64,000 nucleotides of DNA, taken from positions 3,224,001-3,288,000 of the forward strand of contig NZ_CP019038.1 of the NCBI RefSeq assembly GCF_001941825.1, read 5' to 3'. Source of the stretch: Massilia putida (GTDB taxonomy: Bacteria > Pseudomonadota > Gammaproteobacteria > Burkholderiales > Burkholderiaceae_D). Shown here one piece after another: positions 26,342 through 34,955 of this stretch (its first letter is position 1; every line of letters begins with the position of its first letter). The notes under the pieces were generated by a model. The model was not told the DNA's origin, searched no databases, and was given only the letters and a program-made list of their open reading frames with translations. The translations under genes and the position numbers were made by a program.

Positions 26342-27202
26342 TCAACAGCTGGCCGGCTCTTCTTCCTCGTCGAGGCCGGCAATAAAGTTGGCGATCTCGG
26401 ACAATGCATGTCCTCGACAAGCACACGTATCGCGTGCATTCGGTTCCTGCAGGCGTTGTGCCGCCTGCAGACGCCTGACCGTCGTCGGCACGCCCGACTG
26501 GATCAGTTTGCCGCCATAGGCTTCCGCTTCGTCGCGCAGCGGGTCGTCCTCGATCGACAGGATCAAGGCCGGCGGCAAATTCTTCAAACGGCTCGACTGC
26601 AGCGGCGACGCATACGGATGGCTGCGGTCGGCCGCGTGCGGCAGATAACCCCGGTAGGCGGCGGCGCATTCGTCGAACACCTTGGCCTTGTCGGGGCAGG
26701 TCGGCATCTCGCGCATCGAGCAGGTCGACAGGCCCGGGTCGAGCATCGGCATCAAGAGGATCTGGCCGGCCAGCCGCGGCGCGCCCCGGTCGCGCGCCAT
26801 CAGCGTGCACACGGCCGCGAGGTTCGCGCCCGCTTCGATGCCCGCGACCAGCATGCGCTTGCCCGTCCAGCCGAGCTTCGTCTTGTTCTTCTTTGCCCAC
26901 ATCAGCACGGCATGCGCATCCTCGGCGGCGGCGGGGAACGGCTTCACCGTCGCCAGCGTATAGGTCGACGACAGCACGACCGGATAGCCGCTCGCTTCGG
27001 ACAGGTGGCGCAGGAACGGATCGGCGTCTTCCAGGTCGCCGTCGACGAAGCCGCCGCCATGGAAGAACACGATCAATACGTCGCGCTTGCCGTCGACGGC
27101 GGCCTTGTACAGGCGCGCCGCCAGCGGTCCTTCCGCGCCCACGACCTGCAGGTCACGTACCGTCAGCGTATGGCCGTCGTCCGGTTTGCGCGCCACGCTC
27201 AT
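26342..27202 (-). CDS. HSL-family alpha/beta-hydrolase homologue lacking the serine nucleophile
   Basis: A 286-aa protein of the hormone-sensitive-lipase branch of alpha/beta-hydrolases. The oxyanion motif HGGGFVDGD is intact, as are an acid (SIEDDPLRDEA) and a His (CRGHALSEI). However, the nucleophile elbow, normally G-D/E-S-A-G, reads VAGIEAGANLA, so Glu replaces Ser. It is therefore probably not a conventional esterase. The start is at 27202, overlapping the stop of the preceding small gene (ATGA). It is possibly co-transcribed with the efflux operon 140 bp downstream. The C-terminus is acidic (GLDEEEEPASC). Confidence 0.82.
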   Translation of the reverse strand: MSVARKPDDGHTLTVRDLQVVGAEGPLAARLYKAAVDGKRDVLIVFFHGGGFVDGDLEDADPFLRHLSEASGYPVVLSSTYTLATVKPFPAAAEDAHAVLMWAKKNKTKLGWTGKRMLVAGIEAGANLAAVCTLMARDRGAPRLAGQILLMPMLDPGLSTCSMREMPTCPDKAKVFDECAAAYRGYLPHAADRSHPYASPLQSSRLKNLPPALILSIEDDPLRDEAEAYGGKLIQSGVPTTVRRLQAAQRLQEPNARDTCACRGHALSEIANFIAGLDEEEEPASC

Positions 27203-27426
27203 CGATTCACCTCGCGATTCACCTCGTTGGCCGCCACCAGCACGGCCGGGATCGCGTTCGCATCGCATTGTTCGCCCTTTGCGACGACGTGGAACAGCGC
27301 ATCGTAGCCGCGCGCCTCGGCGCCGGCCGCACGCGCGTACTCGTCGGTGAGTACCGTGCCTGCCATGGCCACTACGCCGAGTATCAGCCCGAACACTGCC
27401 GCGACTGCATCGCGATGCGCTTTCAT
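27199..27426 (-). CDS. Small membrane or secreted protein of unknown function
   Basis: A 75-aa protein with an N-terminal hydrophobic segment (VAAVFGLILGVVAMAGTVL) that could be a signal anchor, followed by a short soluble part ending NEVNREVNR. I do not recognise a family. A good AAGGAGAGG ribosome site precedes the ATG at 27426. It overlaps the hydrolase start by 4 nt, so the pair is translationally coupled. The ending VNREVNR is encoded by a 12-bp tandem duplication. Confidence 0.65.
   Translation of the reverse strand: MKAHRDAVAAVFGLILGVVAMAGTVLTDEYARAAGAEARGYDALFHVVAKGEQCDANAIPAVLVAANEVNREVNR
27203..27226. repeat. 12-bp tandem duplication that repeats a ribosome site
   Basis: CGATTCACCTCG occurs twice in a row. 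On the minus strand each copy carries GAGGTGA, so the hydrolase start is preceded by two tandem Shine-Dalgarno-like sequences. Confidence 0.85.
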
Positions 27427-27525
27427 GATCCTCTCCTTGGGTTTTACAAATACTGCATTTACCAGCTACCGTACCGACACTATAGTCTTCATCTACAATC
27501 CAATAAATAGCGCATTTACGAATCC

Positions 27526-27547
27526 ATTGTTCAGATTTTTGAACAAT
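27526..27547. promoter_or_regulatory. Palindrome, probable LysR-type operator
   Basis: ATTGTTCA-gatttt-TGAACAAT is a perfect 8-bp inverted repeat. It lies in the AT-rich gap between the LysR regulator gene and the divergent two-gene unit, and contains the T-N11-A pattern typical of LysR-family binding sites. It is 51 bp from the regulator's start codon. Confidence 0.6.
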
Positions 27548-27597
27548 CACACATTCTCACGATCAAAATGACGTGAGCTGATCGATAAGGTTGTGTC

Positions 27598-28563
27598 ATG
27601 AACAAGCTACAAGCCATGGAAGTCTTCGTGCAGGTCGTCGACGCCGGCAGCTTCACGCGCGCGGCCGAGTTGATGAACCTGCCCAAAGCGACGGTGTCGA
27701 CGCTCGTGCAGGCGCTCGAAGGGGCGCTGTCGGCCAAGCTGCTGCACCGGACCACGCGCCAGGTGACGGTGACCACCGACGGCGCCGCCTATTACGAGCG
27801 CTGCCTGCGCATCCTGTCCGACGTGCGCGACGCCGAGGAATCGCTGTCGCGCACGCGCCTGTCGCCCAGCGGCCGGCTGCGCGTCGACGCGCCGACCGGG
27901 ATTTCGAGCGAGATCCTCGTGCCCGCCCTGCCCGCGTTCTTCGAGCGCTATCCGGACATCATGCTGGAACTGGGCAGTTCCGACCGCCCCGTCGACCTCG
28001 TCGAGGAAGGCGTCGACTGCGCGGTGCGCGGCGGCGCGTTGGGCGACACGAGCCTGATCGCGCGGCGCGTGGGCGTTATCAATTTCCTGACGGCAGCTTC
28101 GCCCGCGTACATCGCGCGCCACGGCATGCCCCAGCATCCGCGCGACCTCGACCGTCACCGCTGCGTGAATTATTTCTCGGCCAAGACGGGCAAGATCCAC
28201 GACTGGGATTTCACCCGCGGCGACGAGCGTATCGAGGTGCCGATGCGCGGCGTGATCGCGCTGAACGATTCGAACGCGTACGTGGAAGCGGGGCTGGCGG
28301 GACTGGGCGTCATCCAGATGACGGATTACCTGCTCGACAAGCACGTGGAGACCGGGCGCATGGTGCAGGTGCTGCCGGACTGGCGCAGCGACCCTGTGCC
28401 GGTGCATGTCGTGTATCCGCAGAACCGCCACCTGTCCGCCAAGGTGCGCGTGTTCGTCGAATGGGTGGCCGAATTGTTCGCCGCGAACCCGTATATGCAT
28501 ATGGGTGCGATGCCCCGGACGCCGGCGCCGACGGTACCATCGCCGGTCCCGCTCACGGCGTAA
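27598..28563 (+). CDS. LysR-family transcriptional regulator
   Basis: A 321-aa regulator. The N-terminal winged helix-turn-helix is clear (MEVFVQVVDAGSFTRAAELM, then LPKATVSTLVQALE), followed by a type-2 periplasmic-binding effector domain (GRLRVDAPTGISSEILVPALP, NAYVEAGLAGLGVIQM). It is divergent from the small-protein/hydrolase unit and near the RND operon; regulation of either is likely but unproven. An N-terminus of this type occurs in the DmlR/BpeT-like LysR branch, some members of which control RND pumps. The C-terminal 20 residues are Pro/Ala-rich. Confidence 0.92.
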   Translation: MNKLQAMEVFVQVVDAGSFTRAAELMNLPKATVSTLVQALEGALSAKLLHRTTRQVTVTTDGAAYYERCLRILSDVRDAEESLSRTRLSPSGRLRVDAPTGISSEILVPALPAFFERYPDIMLELGSSDRPVDLVEEGVDCAVRGGALGDTSLIARRVGVINFLTAASPAYIARHGMPQHPRDLDRHRCVNYFSAKTGKIHDWDFTRGDERIEVPMRGVIALNDSNAYVEAGLAGLGVIQMTDYLLDKHVETGRMVQVLPDWRSDPVPVHVVYPQNRHLSAKVRVFVEWVAELFAANPYMHMGAMPRTPAPTVPSPVPLTA

Positions 28564-28608
28564 GCACAGGTGTAGAATCGACATCACAATCACGGACAGG
28601 AGGCCCCG

Positions 28609-29046
28609 ATGACCCAGCCGCGCACGATCGACGTGCTGCTCGACCAGTACAGCGACAGCCACCGCAACCCGACCAACGAGCTGATCCACTTCGTGTGCGT
28701 GCCCGTGATCGTGTTCACCTTGCTGGGCATCCTGTGGAGCATCCACCCGGTGCTGGCCGTCGGCGCGGTGCTCGCGGCGCTCGTGTATTACTTCCGCCTG
28801 TCGCCGCCGTTCGCGTTCGGCATGCTCCTGATGAGCGCCGTGATGCTGGCCGTGCTGGCGCTTATGCCGCCGTTCACCGTGCTGCCGCTGTCGATCGCGA
28901 TCTTCGTCGTCGCGTGGATCGGCCAGTTCATCGGCCACAAGATCGAGGGCAAGAAGCCGTCGTTCCTCGACGACCTGCGCTTCCTGCTGATCGGTCCGCT
29001 GTTCGTGCTGGGTTTCCTGTATCGTCGCCTGCACGTCGCTTATTGA
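28609..29046 (+). CDS. Mpo1-like (DUF962) membrane protein
   Basis: A 145-aa integral membrane protein of the DUF962/Mpo1 family. The N-terminal DVLLDQYSDSHRNPTNELIH signature and the C-terminal IGQFIGHKIEGKKPSFLDDL signature carry the conserved histidines, with about four membrane helices between. Yeast Mpo1 is an Fe(II)-dependent dioxygenase that shortens 2-hydroxy fatty acids; bacterial members are uncharacterised. The start follows GGAGGCCCCG. It is probably co-transcribed with the downstream lipoprotein gene (17-bp gap). Confidence 0.88.
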   Translation: MTQPRTIDVLLDQYSDSHRNPTNELIHFVCVPVIVFTLLGILWSIHPVLAVGAVLAALVYYFRLSPPFAFGMLLMSAVMLAVLALMPPFTVLPLSIAIFVVAWIGQFIGHKIEGKKPSFLDDLRFLLIGPLFVLGFLYRRLHVAY

Positions 29047-29063
29047 ATTGTTTTGGAGTGCCC

Positions 29064-29519
29064 ATGAAACGACTATCTACCTTTACCCTCGTCTCGCTGA
29101 CCGCCCTGCTCGCCGCCTGCGCGGGCCCGTCGAACTCGGGCAGCGTCTACAGCAGTTACCAGACGATGAATGAACAGTCGGTGCGCATGGGCACCGTGGA
29201 ATCCGTGCGCAACGTGACCATCGCCAACCCGGAATCCGGCGTCGGCACCATGACCGGCGCCGCGCTGGGCGGTCTGGGCGGCTCGCAGGTCGGGCACGGC
29301 AACGGCTCGGCCGCCGTCGGCATCCTGGGCGCCGTCGCGGGCGGCATCATCGGCAACCGCGTCGAGAACCAGGCCAACAACCGGCCCGGCTTCGAAATCA
29401 CGGTCAAGCTCGACAACGGCGAACTGCGCTCCATCACGCAGGCGGCCGACGAGATGTTCAGGCCGGGCGAGCGCGTGCGGCTGCTCAGCAACGGGTACAC
29501 GACGCGGGTCACGCACTGA
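29064..29519 (+). CDS. Glycine-zipper 2TM (SlyB/Pcp-like) lipoprotein
   Basis: A 151-aa lipoprotein: lipobox LLAAC near residue 19, then VRMGTVESVRNVTI, a glycine-zipper stretch (GAALGGLGGSQVGHGNG, ILGAVAGGIIGNRVE) and a C-terminal beta-rich part (EITVKLDNGELRSITQ, FRPGERVRLL). This is the SlyB/Pcp outer-membrane lipoprotein architecture, linked to envelope integrity under divalent cation stress. The ATG has a TTGGAG site. A cluster of palindromes follows directly. Confidence 0.92.
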   Translation: MKRLSTFTLVSLTALLAACAGPSNSGSVYSSYQTMNEQSVRMGTVESVRNVTIANPESGVGTMTGAALGGLGGSQVGHGNGSAAVGILGAVAGGIIGNRVENQANNRPGFEITVKLDNGELRSITQAADEMFRPGERVRLLSNGYTTRVTH

Positions 29520-29524
29520 TTACT

Positions 29525-29680
29525 CGTCGTTCCCGCGAAAGCGGGAACAGCCCACCGGCGTGTTCCCCCATGCTAAGCCGCGGCATCAGGCCGCCTTCGC
29601 AAGCTCGGCATGGAGGGCATACTGCTGGGGGCACTATTCCCGCGTGCGCGGGAGTCATTTCCGGCACTGCCGGAAATGAC
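29525..29680. repeat. Cluster of palindromic repeats
   Basis: Three hairpins lie within 160 bp: TTCCCGC-gaaa-GCGGGAA (29530-29547), TCCCGCG-tg-CGCGGGA (29638-29653) and a perfect 13-bp inverted repeat GTCATTTCCGGCA/TGCCGGAAATGAC with a one-base loop (29654-29680). The first is nearly identical to the hairpin at 6834. No gene is visible here. The cluster separates the SlyB-like lipoprotein gene from the EamA transporter gene and may act as a transcript end. Confidence 0.75.
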
Positions 29681-29751
29681 GGTACCTCGGCGGCCCGGAC
29701 TGTCGCAAATTTGGTATCCCAACAGCATCGCGAAGCACGTATACTTTCGCG

Positions 29752-30693
29752 ATGCCCTCCTACGCCCTGTTCACCATCGCCTCCCTGATCTGGGGATCGA
29801 CATTCTTCGCGATCACCCTCGAGCTGGGCGAAGTGCCGCCCGCCGTGTCGGTCGTCTACCGGTTCGCGCTCGCGTCCCTGACGTTGTTCGCGTTCTGCCT
29901 GCTGCGCGGCGACACGCTGCGGCTGCCCTGGCGCGTGCAGCGCTGGGTCTTGCTGCAGGGCTTCTTCATGTTCTGCGTGTCGTACGTCTGCACCTATCAC
30001 TCCGAACAATACGTCGTCTCGGCCCTCGTCGCCGTGCTGTTCGCGCTGATGGTGTTCTGGACGCCGGTCTGCGCGCGCCTCGCGTTCGGCACGCCGATCC
30101 CGCGCCGCACCTGGGGCGCCGGCGCGGCCGCGATCACCGGCGTCACGCTGCTGTTCTGGCATGCGATCGGCAATGCGCTCCGCGAACTGAACCAGGGCGG
30201 ACAAGGCCACTTCATCCTCGGCCTCGTGCTGGGCATTGCCGCGTCGATCGCCAGTTCGGCCGGCAGCATCGTCGTCGGCAAGGTGCGCGAGGCATCGAGC
30301 AACCTCGTGTTGACGACGGGCTGGTCGATGTTCTGGGGCACGTGCATGGTCGCCGCCTGGTGCCTCGCGACGGGCCAGCCCTTCATCATTCCGCGCACGG
30401 CCAGCTATGTGCTGGGCCTGCTGCACCTGTCGATCTTCGGTTCGGTCGTCGCATTCATCTGCTACTTCACGCTGATCAACCGCATCGGTTCGAACAAGGC
30501 CGTGTACATCGGCGTAATCACGCCCGTGATTTCCGTGCTGCTGTCGATCAAGCTCGAACACTACCGCCCCGGGCCCGCCGAATGGCTGGGCATGGTCGTC
30601 TGCCTGGGCAGCGTCGCCTGGGCCCTGCGCACGCCTGCCGCCAATCCGGCCGAATCCGTCAACCTCAACGACGCAATCGAAACGACTCCATGA
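29752..30693 (+). CDS. EamA/DMT-family transporter
   Basis: A 313-aa drug/metabolite transporter with ten predicted helices in two EamA repeats: the first from ALFTIASLIWGSTFFAI, the second from LGIAASIASSAGSIVVGKV, ending ITPVISVLLSIKLE and EWLGMVVCLGSVAWAL. The substrate is not predictable; such proteins export amino acids or metabolites. Its stop overlaps the GNAT gene start as ATGA, so they form an operon. Confidence 0.9.
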   Translation: MPSYALFTIASLIWGSTFFAITLELGEVPPAVSVVYRFALASLTLFAFCLLRGDTLRLPWRVQRWVLLQGFFMFCVSYVCTYHSEQYVVSALVAVLFALMVFWTPVCARLAFGTPIPRRTWGAGAAAITGVTLLFWHAIGNALRELNQGGQGHFILGLVLGIAASIASSAGSIVVGKVREASSNLVLTTGWSMFWGTCMVAAWCLATGQPFIIPRTASYVLGLLHLSIFGSVVAFICYFTLINRIGSNKAVYIGVITPVISVLLSIKLEHYRPGPAEWLGMVVCLGSVAWALRTPAANPAESVNLNDAIETTP

Positions 30694-31181
30694 CTCTTGA
30701 CACCACCTTCGCCATCCGCCCCGCCACCCCGGCCGACGTCACCCATATCCAATCGATGATCGTCGAGTTGGCCGTGTTCGAAAAGCTCGAGCACCTCGTC
30801 GTCGCGACGGAAGAGAAATTGCACGAAGGTTTATTTGGCGCGCATCCCGCCTGCGAAGCGATCGTCGGCGAGGTCGATGGCGAAGTCGTGACGTTCGCAT
30901 TATTCTTCCACAATTTCTCGACGTTCTTGACCAAGCGCGGCCTGTACCTGGAAGACCTGTACGTGCGGCAATCGCAGCGCGGCAAGGGCATCGGCAGCCG
31001 CATGTTGAAACACCTGGCGCGCCTGGCCGTCGAGCGCGGCTGCGGCCGCTTCGAGTGGTCGGTGCTGGATTGGAACGCGCCGGCGATCAATTTTTATAAG
31101 TCAATGGGCGCCGAGATCTTGCCCGACTGGCGCATCTGCCGCGTCACGGGCGCGCCGCTGGAAGCGCTGGCCGAAGTCTGA
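30690..31181 (+). CDS. GNAT-family N-acetyltransferase
   Basis: A 163-aa GNAT fold protein resembling the diamine (spermidine/spermine-type) acetyltransferase branch: IRPATPADVTHIQSMIVELA at the start, ALFFHNFSTFLTKRGLYLED, then the acetyl-CoA pyrophosphate loop VRQSQRGKGIGSRMLKHLA and CGRFEWSVLDWNAPAINFY. The coupled EamA transporter (4-nt overlap) could export its acetylated product (inference). Confidence 0.9.
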   Translation: MTLDTTFAIRPATPADVTHIQSMIVELAVFEKLEHLVVATEEKLHEGLFGAHPACEAIVGEVDGEVVTFALFFHNFSTFLTKRGLYLEDLYVRQSQRGKGIGSRMLKHLARLAVERGCGRFEWSVLDWNAPAINFYKSMGAEILPDWRICRVTGAPLEALAEV

Positions 31182-31191
31182 TTCAGGCAAG

Positions 31192-31226
31192 AAAAAACCC
31201 ACGGGCTGCATCGCGGCGCCGTGGGT
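31192..31226 (-). terminator. Terminator-like hairpin with T-run on the minus strand
   Basis: Stem ACCCACGG (31197-31204) pairs with CCGTGGGT (31219-31226); read on the minus strand it is followed by TTTTTT. It lies just past the GNAT gene. Its polarity suggests that it ends a minus-strand transcript, plausibly the hut/ABC operon running antisense through the small gene at 31427. Confidence 0.55.
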
Positions 31227-31426
31227 GAACCCATTCATTGATGGGGAGGGGAGACTTGAATCCAACGGTTTCACTATAAGCGTCACGCGGCGGCATTTGC
31301 AGATTCCTTACAAATGCTTACCTCGGTAACAGAAAGCTGTCATTTCGTGGGCCGGGCCCGATTGAGTGATCACAAATTCAAGAACGCGTCGAGCGGGACA
31401 ATGTGGTCAATCACGAGGACACGGAC

Positions 31427-31618
31427 ATGAAAACGCCAACAAAACCGCACAGCATGTCGATTACCAGATGGGTCTACCGGGCCTGGCTGCGTTCCCGTAT
31501 CGACACGTACACCCGCAGCCTGCACGCGATCGCCGTCCAGCGCGAAAACGATTTTCACGCGGAACGCATCCTGCACCGCGCGATCTCGACCACCCGCTCC
31601 AAGCTTCAATCCCTGTAG
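31427..31618 (+). CDS. Small basic protein of unknown function
   Basis: A 63-aa Arg-rich protein (SITRWVYRAWLRSRIDTYTR, HAERILHRAISTTRSKLQ) after a CACGAGGA ribosome site. No known domain is seen. It could form one or two amphipathic helices. Its end overlaps the 3' end of the minus-strand ABC gene by 13 bp. The frame is also open to a start eight codons upstream. Coding status is plausible but rests on the ribosome site and length alone. Confidence 0.5.
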   Translation: MKTPTKPHSMSITRWVYRAWLRSRIDTYTRSLHAIAVQRENDFHAERILHRAISTTRSKLQSL

Positions 31619-33078
31619 CGTCCGCGCGCCAGCAGGCGCTCGCCCAGTTCGAAGGTCGCCTGCGTCAGCAAGGCCAGCAACGCCGCCGGAATCGCACCGG
31701 CCAGCAGCATGTCGTTGTCGTTCAGCGCGAGGCCCGTCGTGATGCGCTCGCCGAAGCCGCCGGCGCCGATGAAGGCGGCGATGGTTGCCGTGCCGACGCT
31801 CATCACGGCCGCCGTCTTGATGCCGGCCAGGATGGTCGGCGCGGCCAGCGGCAGCTCGACCTGCACCAGCGATTGCCACCGGGTCAGCCCCAGCGCCAGC
31901 GCCGCCGTGCGCAGGCCGGACGGCACTTCCAGCAGCCCCGTGCACGTATTGCGCACGATGGGCAGCAACGCGTAGGCGCACAGGGCGACGAGGGCCGGGA
32001 CGGTGCCGATGCGGCCGAGCAGCGGGATCAGGATCGCCAGCAGCGCCAGCGACGGCACCGTCTGCAGCACGCCCGCCACGGCCAGCACGGCCTGGCGCAG
32101 GCGCGGCACGAGCGCGGCCACGATGCCGAGCGGAATGCCGGCGACGCAACCGAGCAGGACGGCAAAGACGACCAGCAGCACATGTTGGCGCGCGAGGTTG
32201 ATAAAGCCATTGCCAAAGGTTTTGGCGAGCAGGCCGTCGCGCGCGGTGGACGGCGCATCATGGGCCAACCACGCACGTGCGATGGCGGCAAAGCCCTGCC
32301 CATCCAGCTCGGCCGCCGCATTCATGGCGATCATGTCGTCGGCGTTGATGCTGCCTTCCAATTTTTCGATGGCACGCCAGGCTTGCGGAAACCGCTGCGG
32401 CACATCGAGCCGGTACAACAACACGGCGTCGTAGCGCGGAAAATAGTGCTTATCGTCGTCCAGCACGCGCAAGCCGTACTGGCGGATCTTGGCGTCCGTC
32501 GAATAGATATCGATGGCATCGACCTGCCGCTGCGCCAGCGCCTCGTAGGCGATGCCGTGGTCCAGGCCGCGCGGTTGCTGCGTCAGGCCGTAGCGCCGCG
32601 CGAGGCCGGGCCAGCCGTCCGCGCGCCCGAGGAATTCATGCGACAGCCCGATTTTCACCTCCGGATGGGCCGCCAGGTCGGACAGGCGGCGCAGATCGAC
32701 ATCGCCGCGCACGGCCAGCGCATAACCGTTGGAAAAGCCCAGCGGCACGGCCACGCCCAGGCCCAGCGGACGCAGCGCCGCGCGCATGGCATCGAGCGAC
32801 GTCGGCGCCTGATTCTTGAGGATTTCCAGATCGATCGTGCCCAGGTATTCGGGATAAACGTCGATCGCGCCCGAGCGCAGCGCACCCAGCACGATGGCCG
32901 TGTTGCCCATTCCCTGTTTATGCTCGGCAGGTCCCGTGCGCGCGGCCGTCTGGGTGAGGATTTCGCCCAGGATGTAGGACTCGGTAAAGCGCTTGGAGCC
33001 CACGCGCAGGGTGTCCCCGGCGTGCACGGACGACAGGATGCCGGCGCAGGCGAGCACCAGCATGGCGAATCTCAGCAT
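31606..33078 (-). CDS. Fused substrate-binding protein and permease of an osmoprotectant-type ABC importer
   Basis: A 490-aa fusion. The N-terminal signal peptide (ends SSVHA) and an OpuAC/OpuBC-like binding domain (LRVGSKRFTESYILGEIL, VYPEYLGTI) cover residues 1-270. The C-terminal part is a BPD_transp_1 permease with EAA-type loop (LEVPSGLRTAALALGLTRWQ, then AAFIGAGGFGERI). The family imports quaternary amines such as glycine betaine or choline, and related HutXWV systems import histidine. It lies 30 bp after hutI in the same direction, so it is probably the last gene of the hut operon. No ATPase gene is nearby. Confidence 0.9.
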   Translation of the reverse strand: MLRFAMLVLACAGILSSVHAGDTLRVGSKRFTESYILGEILTQTAARTGPAEHKQGMGNTAIVLGALRSGAIDVYPEYLGTIDLEILKNQAPTSLDAMRAALRPLGLGVAVPLGFSNGYALAVRGDVDLRRLSDLAAHPEVKIGLSHEFLGRADGWPGLARRYGLTQQPRGLDHGIAYEALAQRQVDAIDIYSTDAKIRQYGLRVLDDDKHYFPRYDAVLLYRLDVPQRFPQAWRAIEKLEGSINADDMIAMNAAAELDGQGFAAIARAWLAHDAPSTARDGLLAKTFGNGFINLARQHVLLVVFAVLLGCVAGIPLGIVAALVPRLRQAVLAVAGVLQTVPSLALLAILIPLLGRIGTVPALVALCAYALLPIVRNTCTGLLEVPSGLRTAALALGLTRWQSLVQVELPLAAPTILAGIKTAAVMSVGTATIAAFIGAGGFGERITTGLALNDNDMLLAGAIPAALLALLTQATFELGERLLARGRYRD

Positions 33079-33108
33079 GCGGTTTCCGATGGCGTTGTGG
33101 ATGAGCGG

Positions 33109-34320
33109 TCAGGATACCCGATCGCGCCACACGCCGGCACGGACGACGCCGCGGCACGGATTCGCACCGATCGCATACGCCAGGTCGGCCGGGCGGGCGA
33201 TGTCCCACAGGGCGAAGTCGGCGCGTTTGCCGGCTTCGAGCGTGCCGGCATCCGCGCGGCCCAGCGCGCGCGCCGCGTTGACAGTCACGCCGCGCAGGGC
33301 TTCCAGCGGCGTCAGGCGCCACAGCGTACACGCCATGTTCATCGCCAGCAGCAGCGACGTCATGGGCGACGTGCCCGGATTGCAGTCGGTGGCGACGGCC
33401 AGCGGCACGCCCGCGTCGCGCAGCTGCGCGAGCGGCGGCATGCGCGTCTCGCGCAGGAAGTAATAGGCGCCGGGCAGCAACACGGCGACGGTACCCGCGC
33501 GCGCCATCGCGGCCACGCCGTCGGGCGACAGCCACTCGAGGTGATCGGCCGACAGCCCGCCATACCGCGCCACGAGCGCCGCCCCGCCCTGGTCCGACAA
33601 CTGCTCCGCATGCAGCTTCACGGGCAGGCCGAGGCGCTGCGCCACGTCGAACACGCGCGCCGTCTGGTCGTGCGAGAAGCCGATGCGCTCGCAGAACGCA
33701 TCGACGGCATCCACGAGACCTTGCGCGGCCAGCGCCGGCAACATCTCGCTGCACAGCATGTCGATGTAGTCGTCGGCGCGGCCCGCGTACTCGGGCGGCA
33801 GCGCGTGCGCGCCGAGGAACGTCGTGCACACGTCCACCGGCAACAGCTCGCCGACGCGGCGCGCCACGCGCAGCATCTTCGCTTCCGTATCGAGATCGAG
33901 GCCGTAGCCGGACTTGATCTCCAATGTCGTCACGCCCTCGGCCAGCAGGGCCCGGATGCGCGGCAGGCTGGCGCTGAATAAATCGTCCTCCGATGCCGCA
34001 CGGGTGGCGCGCACGGTCGACATGATGCCGCCGCCCGCCCGCGCGATGTCTTCATAGGTGGCGCCGTTCAGGCGCGCTTCCCATTCGTCGCTGCGGTTGC
34101 CCGCGTAGACGACGTGCGTGTGGCAGTCGACGAGGCCGGGCGTCAGCCAGAGGCCGCCGCAATCGTGGGTGGTCGCGGCCGGCGGGGCATCGCGACGCGG
34201 TCCCACCCAGGCGATGCGTCCGGCGCGCACGGCCACGGCGCCATCCTCATTGACGCCGTAGCCGTCCGCCAGCGTGGCCAGGCGCGCGTTCGTGTACAGG
34301 ACATCGGCCTGTTCACTCAT
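33109..34320 (-). CDS. hutI: Imidazolonepropionase
   Basis: A 403-aa amidohydrolase that opens imidazolone-5-propionate to N-formimino-L-glutamate, step three of histidine degradation. Metal ligands are visible in [11 protein letters not shown], in [13 protein letters not shown] and in [11 protein letters not shown]; the substrate loop [10 protein letters not shown] is typical of HutI. The start overlaps the end of hutD by 8 nt. Confidence 0.97.
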   Translation of the reverse strand: MSEQADVLYTNARLATLADGYGVNEDGAVAVRAGRIAWVGPRRDAPPAATTHDCGGLWLTPGLVDCHTHVVYAGNRSDEWEARLNGATYEDIARAGGGIMSTVRATRAASEDDLFSASLPRIRALLAEGVTTLEIKSGYGLDLDTEAKMLRVARRVGELLPVDVCTTFLGAHALPPEYAGRADDYIDMLCSEMLPALAAQGLVDAVDAFCERIGFSHDQTARVFDVAQRLGLPVKLHAEQLSDQGGAALVARYGGLSADHLEWLSPDGVAAMARAGTVAVLLPGAYYFLRETRMPPLAQLRDAGVPLAVATDCNPGTSPMTSLLLAMNMACTLWRLTPLEALRGVTVNAARALGRADAGTLEAGKRADFALWDIARPADLAYAIGANPCRGVVRAGVWRDRVS

Positions 34321-34930
34321 ACATGCCGTCCTCGTCTTCCAGATCGTTCTCGTCGTCGTAGTACTGGATGTCGACGATGAAGATGACGCCCTGCTCCGCC
34401 CGCAGCTTCCACGTGGTGTCGGGGTCGATCACGACGGCGTCGAAGCGCACGAGGTTGATGCGCTGGTCGTCGCTGCAGAGTTCGAGGCTGTCGCCTTCGG
34501 CCAGGAACAGCACGGTGACGTCGGCGCGCGCGACGAACGTGGAGTCGCCGTCCAGCTGGCGGCGGCCGAAGCGGTGCCAGCAGCGGTCGGTGCGGGTCAT
34601 CACGTTGAAGTCGGTGCTGGGGCCGCGATTCAGCTTGGCTTCCACACGCGATTCGCCGTCGAACGCGGCGACCGGCTCGGCCTTCGACAGCAAGGTGGGC
34701 GCGCCGTCGATCTCGAGCGTCATGCCATGCCCGTCGACCAGCACCAGCGTGCGCTCGACGCCGGGAAAGACGGAGAACGGGCCGTCGTTCGCGATCGTGG
34801 CCAGGCTCACGCGCCAGTCGAAGGTTTCGAAGTCGGCGTCCGGCGGGAACACGGCGATCTCGGTCGTACTGCCGCCGCCGTTCTTCCACGACACCGGTTC
34901 GAGGCCTGCATACGGAATCAGCATCGTCAT
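34313..34930 (-). CDS. hutD: HutD family protein
   Basis: A 205-aa cupin-fold protein of the HutD/Ves family. It begins [20 protein letters not shown], the family signature, and continues [24 protein letters not shown] and [14 protein letters not shown]. In Pseudomonas, HutD is thought to tune hut expression or urocanate levels rather than catalyse a step. The C-terminus is unusually acidic ([16 protein letters not shown]). The start at 34930 follows GAGGGG. Confidence 0.92.
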   Translation of the reverse strand: MTMLIPYAGLEPVSWKNGGGSTTEIAVFPPDADFETFDWRVSLATIANDGPFSVFPGVERTLVLVDGHGMTLEIDGAPTLLSKAEPVAAFDGESRVEAKLNRGPSTDFNVMTRTDRCWHRFGRRQLDGDSTFVARADVTVLFLAEGDSLELCSDDQRINLVRFDAVVIDPDTTWKLRAEQGVIFIVDIQYYDDENDLEDEDGMYE

Positions 34931-34955
34931 GGCTTGCCCCTCATCGTCGTTGGAA

